A stretch of 64,000 bases of DNA, taken from assembly GCA_022447225.1 (NCBI GenBank), contig JAKVAZ010000008.1:343152-407151 (forward strand), in the 5' to 3' direction. Positions 47,546 to 57,094 of this stretch are shown here, piece after piece. This DNA is from Fuerstiella sp. (lineage in GTDB: Bacteria > Planctomycetota > Planctomycetia > Planctomycetales > Planctomycetaceae). The position numbers and the translations under genes are program-made. Position 1 is the stretch's first letter. Each line of letters begins with the position of its first letter. A model generated the notes under the pieces. That model was given only the letters and a program-made list of their open reading frames with translations. It did no database searches and was not told the origin of the DNA.

Positions 47546-49582
47546 TCAGGTCATGGCGTCCAAAAGAATCTGTCCGTAGTCATCGACGGCTGCTCCCTGT
47601 CCGGGCCAGATCACAGTCGTACTGTCGGTTTGTTCGACGATGGCCGGACCGGTAATCCGGCAGCCAGCACCAAGGTCGCTTCGGTCATAAACCGGTGTCC
47701 TGTGACGTTCACCATGAAAGATCACAGACCGCATGGAACCCGGATCCGGGTGTCGGGAGTTTACTCTGCCACGGGGCAGCACCAGTGGCTGAATATCGAG
47801 TTCAATCGTGACCCAGATGCTAACCAGTTCCAGTTGCTGATCCGGTCGCGAAAAACCGTACATACGTTCGTGAGACTGGTGAAAATCTTCAGCAATCTGT
47901 GTGACATCCGGTGTTCCGGGTGTCAGCGGAACGGGGACATCGTGACTCTGGCCAAGATATCGAATCGCCATCGTTCGTTTGCGGCAGCTGACACCGGTGC
48001 CATCTGACGCAGCCTGTAATCGTGATGCCGTCTCTGTTTCAACTTCAGCGAGCAAAGATTCCAGACGGCCCGCATCAAGATTGTCGAGTAATTCGATGTG
48101 AGTTACGACACGATCCTCCCGCAGGTTGGACATCAGCAGACCGACAGCTGACGTCACACCAGGAGCCGACGGGACGAGTGTCTGGCCGATACCGCATTCC
48201 TGTGCCAGTTGGGCACCGTGCAGTGGCCCCGCACCACCGAACGGAATCAGCACGAAGTCGCCTGGATCAAGGCCACGTTCCACGGTCAGTTTACGAATAG
48301 CAGCTACCATGTTGGCATTAACAACTCGCACGATTCCTTCGGCAGCGGACTCCACAGCGAGTCCCAGTGGTTGTGCCAGTTTTTCCCGAATTGCACGACG
48401 TGCCGCATCAATGTCCAGTTGCATACCGCCGGCCAGCCTGGAATCTGTGGCCAGTCGTCCCAGGACAAGATTTGCATCGGTCACTGTGGGTTCGTCACCT
48501 CCTTTACCGTAGCAGGCCGGTCCGGGAAGTGCCCCTGCGGACTGCGGACCAACGCGTAGAGCATTGCCGGCATCAATCCAGCCAATACTGCCACCGCCGG
48601 CACCGATTGTGTGCAGATCCAACATGGGCGCTTTCAGAGCGATTCCATCAATTTCAGCGTCGCGTGCAAAGCTTGCGTTACCGTCCGCGATCACGGCCAC
48701 ATCGAAACTGGTGCCTCCGATATCAGCAGTAATGACATTTGAATTGTTGTGATGCTGTGCAATGGCCATGCCGGCCACAATACCACCTGCAGGCCCGGAC
48801 AGGATGGTCTGCACGCATTCCCGGGCAGCTGTGGACGCCGGAATCACACCTCCGTTCGATTTCATGACGAACAGTGGAGCCCGTATGCCGTCCTGTCTAA
48901 GTGTCCTGTCCAGTCGGCCAAGGTATCGTTCCATGACCGGCTGCACAAATGCATTCACGGAGCAGGTACTGAAGCGTTCGTACTCACCAATTTGCGGGGA
49001 CAGTTCGTGAGACGTACATACAGTTACACCCGGCAGTCGTTCACGGACCACAGCTGCAACTTCCAGTTCGTGTACCGGGTTCTCATAGCTGTGCAGCAGG
49101 GCCACGGCCACAGCACCAACGTTTGCCTCACGCAGCTGATCGACAATCGTATGAAGCTGTACAAAATCGACTGGAGTCTGTATCTCTGCGTCGGGACCGA
49201 TACGTTCATTCAATTCGAATCTGAGCTGTCTGGGAATGAGCGGTTCAGCACGCCGACTGCGCAAATCATACAACCGGGGGCGGCTTTGTCGCTGAATATG
49301 CAGAATGTCACGGAACCCGGCCGTGGTGATCAGTGCAGCCCTGGATCCACGTCGCTGCAGCAGAGCATTGGTCGCAACCGTGGTGCCATGGACAAGCAGT
49401 TGAATATCATCATATTCGGCTTCTGCGTGCCGAAGGGCCTGTCGAAGGCCTTCGATCACAGCGCGATCGGGTTCCTCACGCGTACTATGGACCTTGTGAA
49501 TCGCGAGTTCATTGCCCTCGTCCGTCTGGATCACCACATCAGTAAATGTTCCGCCCGTGTCTATTCCGATTCGAAAAGCCAT
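47546..49582 (-). CDS. hyuA: Hydantoinase A/oxoprolinase-family subunit
   Basis: This 678-residue protein starts at 49582 with Ala-Phe-Arg-Ile-Gly-Ile-Asp-Thr-Gly-Gly-Thr-Phe-Thr-Asp, the ATP-binding signature of HyuA-type proteins. It then has Leu-Val-His-Gly-Thr-Thr-Val-Ala-Thr-Asn, Gly-Pro-Ala-Gly-Gly-Ile, and Gly-Gly-Thr-Ser-Phe-Asp-Val-Ala. The reading frame is open upstream to 49642, but the earlier residues do not belong to the family. It is the first gene of the hyuA, small-protein, hyuB, FAD-oxidase operon. ATP-dependent cleavage of a cyclic imide or amide is expected; the oxidase makes N-methylhydantoin to sarcosine chemistry one possibility. Confidence 0.9.
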   Translation of the reverse strand: MAFRIGIDTGGTFTDVVIQTDEGNELAIHKVHSTREEPDRAVIEGLRQALRHAEAEYDDIQLLVHGTTVATNALLQRRGSRAALITTAGFRDILHIQRQSRPRLYDLRSRRAEPLIPRQLRFELNERIGPDAEIQTPVDFVQLHTIVDQLREANVGAVAVALLHSYENPVHELEVAAVVRERLPGVTVCTSHELSPQIGEYERFSTCSVNAFVQPVMERYLGRLDRTLRQDGIRAPLFVMKSNGGVIPASTAARECVQTILSGPAGGIVAGMAIAQHHNNSNVITADIGGTSFDVAVIADGNASFARDAEIDGIALKAPMLDLHTIGAGGGSIGWIDAGNALRVGPQSAGALPGPACYGKGGDEPTVTDANLVLGRLATDSRLAGGMQLDIDAARRAIREKLAQPLGLAVESAAEGIVRVVNANMVAAIRKLTVERGLDPGDFVLIPFGGAGPLHGAQLAQECGIGQTLVPSAPGVTSAVGLLMSNLREDRVVTHIELLDNLDAGRLESLLAEVETETASRLQAASDGTGVSCRKRTMAIRYLGQSHDVPVPLTPGTPDVTQIAEDFHQSHERMYGFSRPDQQLELVSIWVTIELDIQPLVLPRGRVNSRHPDPGSMRSVIFHGERHRTPVYDRSDLGAGCRITGPAIVEQTDSTTVIWPGQGAAVDDYGQILLDAMT

Positions 49583-49958
49583 TCTCCGCCCCAGATGCGA
49601 CACATCATTTGTAACGACCGGAACCCCGCGTGGTGAATCCACCCCGCGTTCGCACAGTCCCTGTGATTCCTTCGTGTGCGGCCTGACACATCAGAAGGAC
49701 TCTGTCCACGCCCCTGGATCAACAGCCGGACTGGTATCAGAATAAGACTGCGGCCGATTATTGGCATACAAAACTTATCGTCAACGGCGAATGCCGGAAG
49801 TCCGGTTTCTTTTCCCGGACGGTAACACAGCGCTCTGACAAAAAGCGGAATGCCACCACGAACCAACCAGGGATGATCGCATCAGTGTTCGTAAACTGCC
49901 TGAACCGGGAACCGTTTTTCCCGTGCGGACATCCGCATACAGTACCGCAACGCTTCAT
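49583..49958. other. Spacer upstream of the hydantoinase operon
   Basis: About 375 bases without a recognisable gene. The stretch holds the promoter of the hydantoinase operon and the 3' end of the floA operon. No hairpin with T tract was found. Confidence 0.45.
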
Positions 49959-50579
49959 TCAACGCTCAAGCCCCCGAGGTTTCTTCAGAACTTCGTTAAT
50001 GAGGATTGCCTGACGTACACCACTTCGACTTCGCAGCAAGCTGCGGAATTCATCTGCAATTGCCGGCTGAGGAGCTTCAGTTCGAGTCAGTTCGGACAAT
50101 TCTGCAGGCCGATCACCCAGATGACTTTCCACTGAATCAACAATGTCGACTTCGACAAAGTCATCAGTATGGCTCTCCACATGTTCGGCTACGTGCTGTG
50201 AGATGTAAGTATCAACATGCTCACTGATACCACTGCCAAGCGAACGCGTGTTGACCGGCGTCACTTCGGTGGAGGGCTGCCTGGAATGCTCGCGCTGCGG
50301 GGACGTACGGCGCCGGATCTGCTGGGTGCGTCGGCGATTTTTTTTTGAACGTTGTTGACGCGACGGTTCCGGGGACTGCTCTGAACGCCGCTTCTTGTCA
50401 GTTGCGGCCCCAACTTCGGAAAGGAAGGCCTCAATATCGCTTTGAACCTTTTTCGGTCTGTCCGGAGGATCGTCAGCCACCCGTTGTCCATCATGCTGCG
50501 AAGGAACATTTCGCCGAAAGTGATTGATCAGTGCGATGGCGGCAAATACGAGGAATATGACAAATCTTAGATCGTTCAT
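49959..50579 (-). CDS. Single-pass membrane protein, third gene of the nfeD-floA operon
   Basis: From the ATG at 50579 this 206-residue protein has one N-terminal transmembrane helix (Leu-Arg-Phe-Val-Ile-Phe-Leu-Val-Phe-Ala). A charged region rich in Arg, Lys, Gln and Ser follows, then an acidic segment with Asp/Glu-Val repeats, and finally a short helical end (Ile-Leu-Ile-Asn-Glu-Val-Leu-Lys). No family was recognised. It follows floA by 45 bases, the position occupied by a small partner gene (yqfB) in the Bacillus nfeD-floA operon. A role with flotillin is suggested by position only. ATG at 50603 is an alternative start. Confidence 0.7.
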   Translation of the reverse strand: MNDLRFVIFLVFAAIALINHFRRNVPSQHDGQRVADDPPDRPKKVQSDIEAFLSEVGAATDKKRRSEQSPEPSRQQRSKKNRRRTQQIRRRTSPQREHSRQPSTEVTPVNTRSLGSGISEHVDTYISQHVAEHVESHTDDFVEVDIVDSVESHLGDRPAELSELTRTEAPQPAIADEFRSLLRSRSGVRQAILINEVLKKPRGLER

Positions 50580-50624
50580 CTGGGTGACCTTCCCCATACA
50601 CACGACTCATGACGGGACATAAAT

Positions 50625-51659
50625 CTATCCCTTGTCAGATTCTATGCCGCGGTTTCCGTCACCAGCAATCGCTGATCGCATGGCCGTATCGGCCTGAACA
50701 TTTTTCAACTCATAAAAGTCGAGTAGTCCCAGATTTCCCCCTGAGAAACCTTCAGCTACGGCGCGAGGTACTTCAGCTTCGGCCAGAACAACTTTTGCCC
50801 GATTCTCCTGAGCCTTTGCCACCATTTCCTGCTCACGTGCCCGGGCGGAGGCACGAAGCTGTTCAGCGTTCGCCTGAGCAACCCGCATATCAGCTTCCGC
50901 CTGATCTGCTGACAAACGGGCTCCGATATTTTCTCCTACGTCAATATCAGCAATATCGATCGATACAATTTCATAGGCGGTATTTCCTTCCAAACCCTGA
51001 TCCAGCACAAGCCTGGAGATGTTGTCAGGATTTTCAAGTACCGTTTTATATGATTCTGTAGAACCGATTGCCTGGACAATCCCCTGACCAACACGAGCAA
51101 TCACGGTTTCTTCGGTCGCACCACCAATCAACTGCTGGATATTTGTGCGGACGGTCACACGAGCTCTCGCTTTAAGCTGAACTCCGTCGCCGGCAACAGC
51201 ATCCAGCGTAGAAGCTGCGTTAACGGACTCAGGACAATCAATGACCTTCGGATACACACTGGTCCGAACGGCTTCCAGAATGTCTCTGCCGGCAAGATCG
51301 ATGGCCTGCGCTGTCTGCCAGTCCAGATCAATATTAGCCCGCTGAGACGCAATGAGTGCCCGAATCACATTCGGAACATTGCCACCGGCAAGGTAATGTG
51401 CTTCCAGTTTGTCCCGCGTAATCGGATAATTACGTGTGAGTCCTGACTGGACGGCCATGATCATACATCGAACGATCACCACCGGGTTGACCTTTCGCAG
51501 CCGCATCATGATCAGATGTACCAAAGAGATGCGGACTCGAGTCATTTTGCACTGCAAATAGAGACTGGCGTACTGCGCAAAGACGGCCAGCAGAATGATG
51601 GCCGATAACAGGACGAAAACAATGATTAACCACTGCCAAGGTGCGATAGCTGCCGGCAC
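50625..51659 (-). CDS. floA: Flotillin-like protein FloA
   Basis: This 344-residue protein has an N-terminal membrane segment (about 8-28) and an SPFH-type domain with the FloA/UPF0365 hallmarks: Arg-Lys-Val-Asn-Pro-x-[14 protein letters not shown], and [12 protein letters not shown]. A coiled-coil rich in Ala, Glu and Gln follows at about 240-300. FloA organises functional membrane microdomains. The nfeD gene lies upstream on the same strand with a spacer of about 170 bases, as in the Bacillus operon. Length is normal for the family. Confidence 0.93.
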   Translation of the reverse strand: MPAAIAPWQWLIIVFVLLSAIILLAVFAQYASLYLQCKMTRVRISLVHLIMMRLRKVNPVVIVRCMIMAVQSGLTRNYPITRDKLEAHYLAGGNVPNVIRALIASQRANIDLDWQTAQAIDLAGRDILEAVRTSVYPKVIDCPESVNAASTLDAVAGDGVQLKARARVTVRTNIQQLIGGATEETVIARVGQGIVQAIGSTESYKTVLENPDNISRLVLDQGLEGNTAYEIVSIDIADIDVGENIGARLSADQAEADMRVAQANAEQLRASARAREQEMVAKAQENRAKVVLAEAEVPRAVAEGFSGGNLGLLDFYELKNVQADTAMRSAIAGDGNRGIESDKG

Positions 51660-51825
51660 AGGGAACCCCTTTCGTCATCTGCCGTCTGACTTTGACGACA
51701 CGAAATTCAACACGTTTGAAAACCGCTTTTTTCAGTAACGACTGTTAAATGATCGAGTTTAACGCGTGAACACAATGGCGGCGGATGATAATCCCGGTTT
51801 CAGTCAGAGAATCCCGCCTGCTCAT

Positions 51826-52455
51826 CTAATGTTGGGTGTAGTTATCAGGGACATCAAAGTCAAGTTCACTGGATTTCATGCGGCCACAACCGGAGTCGGT
51901 GAGACCGTCCGGATTCGAACCGGAATCTGCCGGTGTATCAATGTCCGGTGCCGGGGCGAACCTTCTGACGACCAGACGTGTTCCTCGCGTTGCAGTAACT
52001 TCAATCGGCAGTCCGGAATCGACAAACGGACCGGTGCACTCTGCATGATGACGTTCCCCCCCGATTTCCACCATTCCACCCGGTATCAATGGAGAAACGG
52101 TTTTTCCGGCTCGTCCGATCAGATCATGTAAACGTGACTGCATTTCCAGGCTGGGTCCGTCCTGGCTTTTATTTCGAGCTTTCAAAATAACCAAACTTCC
52201 AAGTGCCGTACGTTGAATCAGATACAATGTGCCAAAAAACGACAACGGAATTCCGGCAAGCATAAAACCCAGATACGTCCAGAAGAAAGCCGGTTCCGCG
52301 GACCACCATGCCTGGTAGGCACTCCACGCAGAAATGGCCAGACAAAGAGCTGCCGACATGCCGATCAACCCGAAACTCGGCACCATCAACTCTACGCCCA
52401 CCAGGAATAGTCCCACAACCAAAAGAATGGTTGCCAATACAGCAGCATCAGGCAT
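51826..52455 (-). CDS. nfeD: NfeD-family membrane protein
   Basis: This 209-residue protein has three or four transmembrane helices in the first 110 residues (Leu-Leu-Val-Val-Gly-Leu-Phe-Leu-Val-Gly-Val-Glu-Leu-Met-Val-Pro-Ser at the start). A C-terminal OB-fold-like domain follows (Leu-Ile-Gly-Arg-Ala-Gly, Gly-Gly-Met-Val-Glu-Ile-Gly-Gly). This is the short NfeD form without the ClpP-like protease domain. It pairs with FloA encoded downstream. The last 40 residues are acidic and probably disordered. A tRNA-like TTCGAACC stretch inside the gene is coincidental. Confidence 0.88.
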   Translation of the reverse strand: MPDAAVLATILLVVGLFLVGVELMVPSFGLIGMSAALCLAISAWSAYQAWWSAEPAFFWTYLGFMLAGIPLSFFGTLYLIQRTALGSLVILKARNKSQDGPSLEMQSRLHDLIGRAGKTVSPLIPGGMVEIGGERHHAECTGPFVDSGLPIEVTATRGTRLVVRRFAPAPDIDTPADSGSNPDGLTDSGCGRMKSSELDFDVPDNYTQH

Positions 52456-52664
52456 TATGTGACCTCAGGTACCGGCAATTTGCACACGATCACCGTATTA
52501 TACAGGTAACAATCGACCAACCGGCCCGTATTCCGAACAGGATGTGGATACCATTTTTTCGGAAGTAGCTTTGTCTCTGCAGGAATTCGGCGGTCTCCCC
52601 CCTGGTCCTGGGCTGATTTCAGCCAATATCCGTTTCGACGCCCCGAAAATGAGCCAGTTCTGAA

Positions 52665-53645
52665 GTGCAATCGACAGTCACTACACGCCTGATTCGTAAC
52701 GTGCCGGAGGCCTCCGAGCGGCTTAAGTCCGGACAGGTTGTCGCGTTTCCAACAGAAACAGTTTACGGTCTGGGCGCCAGTGCGCTCAACACTGAAGCAA
52801 TTTCCCGAATCTTTGAGGCAAAACAACGTCCTCGATTTGACCCGTTAATCGTCCACATTGCTGACGTTCGTCAGCTGTCGGACGTGGTTAGTGAGATTCC
52901 CGCTGCCGCACGCCAACTGGCGAAACGCTTCTGGCCAGGACCTCTCACACTGGTACTTCCAAAACGTGACACGATTCCCGATCTGGTAACGTCAGGGTTA
53001 CCTGGTGTCGGAGTTCGTATACCAGATCATCCGCTGGCTCTCCGGCTGTTAAAGGAAGTCGAATGTCCGATCGCAGCACCCAGCGCCAATCCGTTCGGTG
53101 GCGTCAGTCCCACGGAAGCACAGCACGTTCTGCAGGGACTCAGCGGCCGTATTGATGCCATCATCGATGGTGGGTCATGCGGTATCGGACTTGAGAGCAC
53201 CGTGGTGTCATTAATGAGTCAGAAACCAGTCGTATTGAGACTGGGTGGGTTGCCGCTGGAGTCGATCGAGGAAGTGACCGGACCGATCCAAGTTGCTGTC
53301 AGTGATTCGAAACTAAGTGATCAAGCACAACCTGCTCCAGGAATGCTGAGTCGACACTACGCCCCGGAGACATTAATCGTTACTGTCGATTCCGATACCG
53401 TGATCACGCCGACGCATCCGCGGTCGGCATTGCTTACCTGGGGACCGACTGTGGCAGGCTGCGAACGTTTCACTGCCGTAGAGAATCTTAGTAATACCGG
53501 CGACCTGGCCCGATGTGCGGTAAATTTCTTTGCCGCGATCAGAAGGCTCGACGCAGCAAGTCCTGATGTTATTATCGCCCGAAAGTTTCCTGATCAGGGA
53601 CTGGGTCGAGCTCTCAACGATCGGCTAAAGCGTGCCTCTGGTTAA
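52665..53645 (+). CDS. Threonylcarbamoyl-AMP synthase (Sua5/TsaC type)
   Basis: This 326-residue enzyme makes threonylcarbamoyl-AMP from Thr, bicarbonate and ATP for the t6A37 modification of tRNA. The YrdC domain has Ala-Phe-Pro-Thr-Glu-Thr-Val-Tyr-Gly-Leu-Gly, Lys-Gln-Arg-Pro, Arg-Ile-Pro-Asp-His and Ala-Pro-Ser-Ala-Asn-Pro-Phe-Gly. The linker Pro-Gly-Met-Leu-Ser-Arg-His-Tyr-Ala-Pro and about 100 further residues mark the longer Sua5 form. The start is the GTG at 52665. It is followed 32 bases later by a membrane protein gene on the same strand, with which it may be cotranscribed. Confidence 0.93.
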   Translation: MQSTVTTRLIRNVPEASERLKSGQVVAFPTETVYGLGASALNTEAISRIFEAKQRPRFDPLIVHIADVRQLSDVVSEIPAAARQLAKRFWPGPLTLVLPKRDTIPDLVTSGLPGVGVRIPDHPLALRLLKEVECPIAAPSANPFGGVSPTEAQHVLQGLSGRIDAIIDGGSCGIGLESTVVSLMSQKPVVLRLGGLPLESIEEVTGPIQVAVSDSKLSDQAQPAPGMLSRHYAPETLIVTVDSDTVITPTHPRSALLTWGPTVAGCERFTAVENLSNTGDLARCAVNFFAAIRRLDAASPDVIIARKFPDQGLGRALNDRLKRASG

Positions 53646-53677
53646 GGTATCGGGATACGACATATGGGAATGCCAGG

Positions 53678-54241
53678 ATGAAGACCAATAACAAACGGCT
53701 GATTGTTCTGATTGCGGCGTGCTTTGTAACCGTGTTTCTAAGAATCCAGGACACGCCGGTTCCACTGGACTCAATGATCGCACTGACATTGTTATGCGGA
53801 GTATTGGTCCGCCATCCTGCCATCATTATTCTCCCACTGGCCATCCGCCTGCTGACCGATTCGCTGTTGTGGTACAATACGGGATACGGGTTTTATCCCA
53901 GTATGCTTTTCGACTATTCCGCCTATTTGCTGATCGCGTTGATCGCCAAATACCTGCCGATGTCGCAATACCTCAAAGTTGTAGCAGGTGGACTCGTCGG
54001 GCCGTGTCTGTTTTTCGTCGTAAGCAACCTGGGCGTGTGGGCGCTTTGGCCGGATACGTATGCGTCCACGCTGGCAGGGCTCATGAACTGTTATGCACAG
54101 GGGTTGCCGTTCCTGCGGGGCTCGGTCATGGGAAATTTCGTGTTCGCCCTCATTTTCCTTGGGGCATGGCACGTTGCGGTTGCCGTTGAAACAAAAGAGG
54201 CACTCGCTGCTGTCAAAACCGACAGCCGCAATGAATTGTAA
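53678..54241 (+). CDS. DUF6580-like small membrane protein
   Basis: This 187-residue protein has five or six transmembrane helices and resembles the DUF6580 group, small membrane proteins related in fold to ECF-type substrate-binding components. Visible features are Pro-Leu-Ala-Ile-Arg-Leu-Leu-Thr-Asp-Ser, Leu-Phe-Asp-Tyr-Ser-Ala-Tyr-Leu and Phe-Val-Val-Ser-Asn-Leu-Gly-Val-Trp. The ATG at 53678 lies 32 bases after the Sua5 stop, so the two genes probably share a transcript. Substrate is unknown. It converges with the VCBS protein gene. Confidence 0.75.
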   Translation: MKTNNKRLIVLIAACFVTVFLRIQDTPVPLDSMIALTLLCGVLVRHPAIIILPLAIRLLTDSLLWYNTGYGFYPSMLFDYSAYLLIALIAKYLPMSQYLKVVAGGLVGPCLFFVVSNLGVWALWPDTYASTLAGLMNCYAQGLPFLRGSVMGNFVFALIFLGAWHVAVAVETKEALAAVKTDSRNEL

Positions 54242-54252
54242 ATTTGTCGCGG

Positions 54253-55512
54253 TCAGCGTTTCTGTAAAAGTACATTCACGCCCTTTTTGTTTGACAGAAT
54301 AATGTCCGGGCGGTCGTCGGCATTCATGTCTCGAATCATGAACTGAGTACCAACTCCTGTGTCACGTCCGGCCACGATTTCATGTGCCAGGAACTTTGGT
54401 GCACGGTGCTTTTCGGCTTTGAATTCGTACCAGTACATGACGACCGCTTCCTTGCTGCCCGGGTCGCCGCCGTTGTGCGCGTAGAATCGTTTTCCGGTGA
54501 CGTAGTCCAGCTGACCATCTCCGTTAATGTCCACTTCTTCCATAGCGTGCGTTTGTGAATAAGAGTCGTCGATTGTGTGCAGCTGCCATAATGCGCCATC
54601 ACCTGGATTCTCTGCCCACCAGACACCGTATTTATGCGCCGAACTGAGAATCAGATCTGCGTCGCCATCCAGATCGAAATCACCAGCATAAATATTGCCG
54701 CTGTCAGGAAGTGGCTGTTCACCTTCCGGCGTGGAAATTCGAATCGGGTGGAACTTCCACAGGGCCGGCTCGTTAGTATTTCCGGGTGATTTCCACCAGC
54801 CGGATCTGACGATGACGTCCTTGTGACCGTCCATGTCGACATCGGTAACTCCCAGACCGTGGGAATAACGGAATGACCCGTTGTCAGAACCTCGATTTCC
54901 GGCCTCTTGGGGCATGGCGGACGGTGTGCTGATTGGGTGAAACACCTGAGTTTCGGATGCTGCTGCTGAACCAGGAAGACGCACAAATCCCATCTGTGCC
55001 TCCGGCTGCGAGCCCAGTACCAGTTCCGGAACACCATCGCTGTCAAGGTCTTCAAATTCCGGTGACTCGTTGCAGGCACTCGTCCAGATTTGATGTTCAA
55101 TCCAGTCGCTGCCGGAATGTCCGGGATTACGATACCAATGGAATGGTTCGCCGGGGAAACCAATCAAAATAACGTCGTTCCAGCCGTCACCATTCACATC
55201 ATAGGTAAAATTACAAAAGCTGTTGCTGTAGCCCTTGCCGGCAACGAACTCACCGGGTTCACGGACTTCGCGAAGAATCCACTTCGAAGCATCGAGGTGG
55301 TCAGGTGTGTTGTATTTTGGAGCCTGGTACCAAACATCTCCGGCAACGACATCGATTGCACCGTCATTGTTGAAATCCGCAGCAGCTGCTCCTTCTGAAC
55401 GAAAGCGAGCGTCCAGCTGAATGCGGATCCAGTTTTCGTCTTCATCGGCCGTGCACAATGCAGTTGCCGAACAAACAAGCGCGGCTGTCATCAGTTGGAG
55501 CAGTCGATGCAT
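54253..55512 (-). CDS. Secreted FG-GAP/VCBS repeat protein (second copy)
   Basis: From the ATG at 55512 this 419-residue protein has a Sec signal peptide (Leu-Leu-Gln-Leu-Met-Thr-Ala-Ala-Leu-Val-Cys) and at least six Asp-rich repeats such as Asp-Phe-Asn-Asn-Asp-Gly-Ala-Ile-Asp, Asp-Leu-Asp-Ser-Asp-Gly and Asp-Phe-Asp-Leu-Asp-Gly-Asp-Ala-Asp. These repeats form an integrin-like beta-propeller and probably bind calcium. It is similar in length and layout to the protein at 6235-7464, including aromatic Tyr/Trp-rich linkers between blades. Function is unknown. The longer open frame to 55557 adds residues that do not fit a leader. Confidence 0.82.
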   Translation of the reverse strand: MHRLLQLMTAALVCSATALCTADEDENWIRIQLDARFRSEGAAAADFNNDGAIDVVAGDVWYQAPKYNTPDHLDASKWILREVREPGEFVAGKGYSNSFCNFTYDVNGDGWNDVILIGFPGEPFHWYRNPGHSGSDWIEHQIWTSACNESPEFEDLDSDGVPELVLGSQPEAQMGFVRLPGSAAASETQVFHPISTPSAMPQEAGNRGSDNGSFRYSHGLGVTDVDMDGHKDVIVRSGWWKSPGNTNEPALWKFHPIRISTPEGEQPLPDSGNIYAGDFDLDGDADLILSSAHKYGVWWAENPGDGALWQLHTIDDSYSQTHAMEEVDINGDGQLDYVTGKRFYAHNGGDPGSKEAVVMYWYEFKAEKHRAPKFLAHEIVAGRDTGVGTQFMIRDMNADDRPDIILSNKKGVNVLLQKR

Positions 55513-55639
55513 TTCAGTGGATTCCCGTTGCAGAATGAAGGTGTGTGTGTGCGCCACTGAGTCTAAGGCACGATTCCGACAGTTGTCAGATTTTCCAGAG
55601 AGGCTGAAATCCCTGTCGTAAAATGCGTTGACACTGTGA

Positions 55640-57094
55640 CTATGATTCTGTGCGGTTCTTCACCTTCGAGGCCTTCAATCGTCTGATCTGAACAGCACCC
55701 AGTACCATGAGTCCGGCCGCCAGATAATATGGAGTCGCAGTTGACACACCGAGCAGCTGCACTCCCGTGTAGGGTCCTAGTATCCGCGCCAGCGACGACA
55801 GGCTTTGACCGGTTCCCAGCACAGCACCCTGCTCGTCACCAGATGCGGCAAGCGACAGCAGCGATTGCAGCGACGGTGTCACCGCTGAAAATCCAATAGT
55901 AATCACCGGCAGGATATACCAAAGTACAGAACCAGGCAGATAGCCATCACTCGTCAGGCCAATGACGACAAATCCAAATACCATCAGGGAGACACCCATG
56001 ATCGCCATAAGATGTTCGCCAAATCGAGGAAGCATTCGACGTACCAGCACTCCCTGTCCGATCATCAGCACAAACCCGATGTACGCAAAGAACACAAAGT
56101 TACTCGTATCTCCGTAACCAAACTCACGCGTCAGCAGCGAAAGCGTGCTTTCAAACTGTGCAAAGGCGAACGTTGTTATAAAAATGGAGATAAGAATTGA
56201 GGCAAACACAGGTGTTCGCAGGTGCTGCTGCAGCGATCCCAGATTCAAACCACGTTGAGATTTCAGCTCTGTATTTGCGGTCGGTCGCGATTCAGGCAGC
56301 CGGGCGAATGCAAACAGGAACGCCATAAACGACAGACCGGCAGCAATGAATCCAGGTAGCTGCGACGGGCCTTCCCGCAGAGCAGCTTTCGTTTCAGATC
56401 TGGAACGTGGCAGTTTGAAATAGCGGGTCAATGCTGCCGAATCTCGCTCCGAGAGTTGTCCCAATTCCTCAATAACCGTCTCTGTTGCTAACGAGTCAGC
56501 GGAATCAGGCCAGGCCTTGACAACTGCCAACTGAGAATCTGTCAGAGCCAGACTCGGTACGTCCGAAGTATTGGCAGCTCCGATCAAAGGGCCAAACGTA
56601 AAGCCGATTCCAAACGCCACTCCAATCAACGCCATCCCTTTGCCACGACCTTCTGCGCCTGTGCTGTCGGCGATTACTGCCTGCGCTGTGGCTATCGTGG
56701 CACCGGCAATGCCCGCGCCGATTCGGGTGATGAACAGCCAGGGGATCGCTCCCAGTCCAAACAATAACTGTCCGCGTTCGAATCCAGACACATAGCCGAA
56801 CAACAAATACGAACAGGTTGAACCCAGCAATCCCACAAGCAGGACGGGCCGTCGTCCGATGCGATCGGAGAGGCTGCCCCACATCGGTGCAAAAAAGAAC
56901 TGCATTGCCGAAAAAGACGCCATTAACAGTCCAAGCGTCGAGAGCGACGCCTGGAAATGGAGGCCGTAGCGAGGCAGCAGCGGCAGAACGATTCCGAACC
57001 CAAGCAGATCAATGAAAACAACAACAAACACAATCAGGAGTGTCGTTCGGCGGGATTTCAACTTGCCAATGTCTGTTGATTCCGTTGCGGTCAT
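55640..57094 (-). CDS. Major facilitator superfamily efflux-type transporter
   Basis: This 484-residue transporter has about twelve membrane helices. The loop 2-3 MFS signature is Gly-Ser-Leu-Ser-Asp-Arg-Ile-Gly-Arg-Arg-Pro-Val. The first helix (Asp-Leu-Leu-Gly-Phe-Gly-Ile-Val-Leu-Pro-Leu-Leu) fits the TetA-like drug:H+ antiporter group. Between helices 5 and 6 there is a polar, charged insertion of roughly 75 residues, which is unusual for the group. The ATG at 57094 is preferred over the one at 57109. Substrate is unknown, and drug resistance should not be assumed. No regulator adjoins it. Confidence 0.85.
   Translation of the reverse strand: MTATESTDIGKLKSRRTTLLIVFVVVFIDLLGFGIVLPLLPRYGLHFQASLSTLGLLMASFSAMQFFFAPMWGSLSDRIGRRPVLLVGLLGSTCSYLLFGYVSGFERGQLLFGLGAIPWLFITRIGAGIAGATIATAQAVIADSTGAEGRGKGMALIGVAFGIGFTFGPLIGAANTSDVPSLALTDSQLAVVKAWPDSADSLATETVIEELGQLSERDSAALTRYFKLPRSRSETKAALREGPSQLPGFIAAGLSFMAFLFAFARLPESRPTANTELKSQRGLNLGSLQQHLRTPVFASILISIFITTFAFAQFESTLSLLTREFGYGDTSNFVFFAYIGFVLMIGQGVLVRRMLPRFGEHLMAIMGVSLMVFGFVVIGLTSDGYLPGSVLWYILPVITIGFSAVTPSLQSLLSLAASGDEQGAVLGTGQSLSSLARILGPYTGVQLLGVSTATPYYLAAGLMVLGAVQIRRLKASKVKNRTES

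Noticed and set aside
51890..51935. tRNA-like TTCGAACC stretch
   Set aside because: It lies inside the nfeD coding frame, and no cloverleaf can be built around it.
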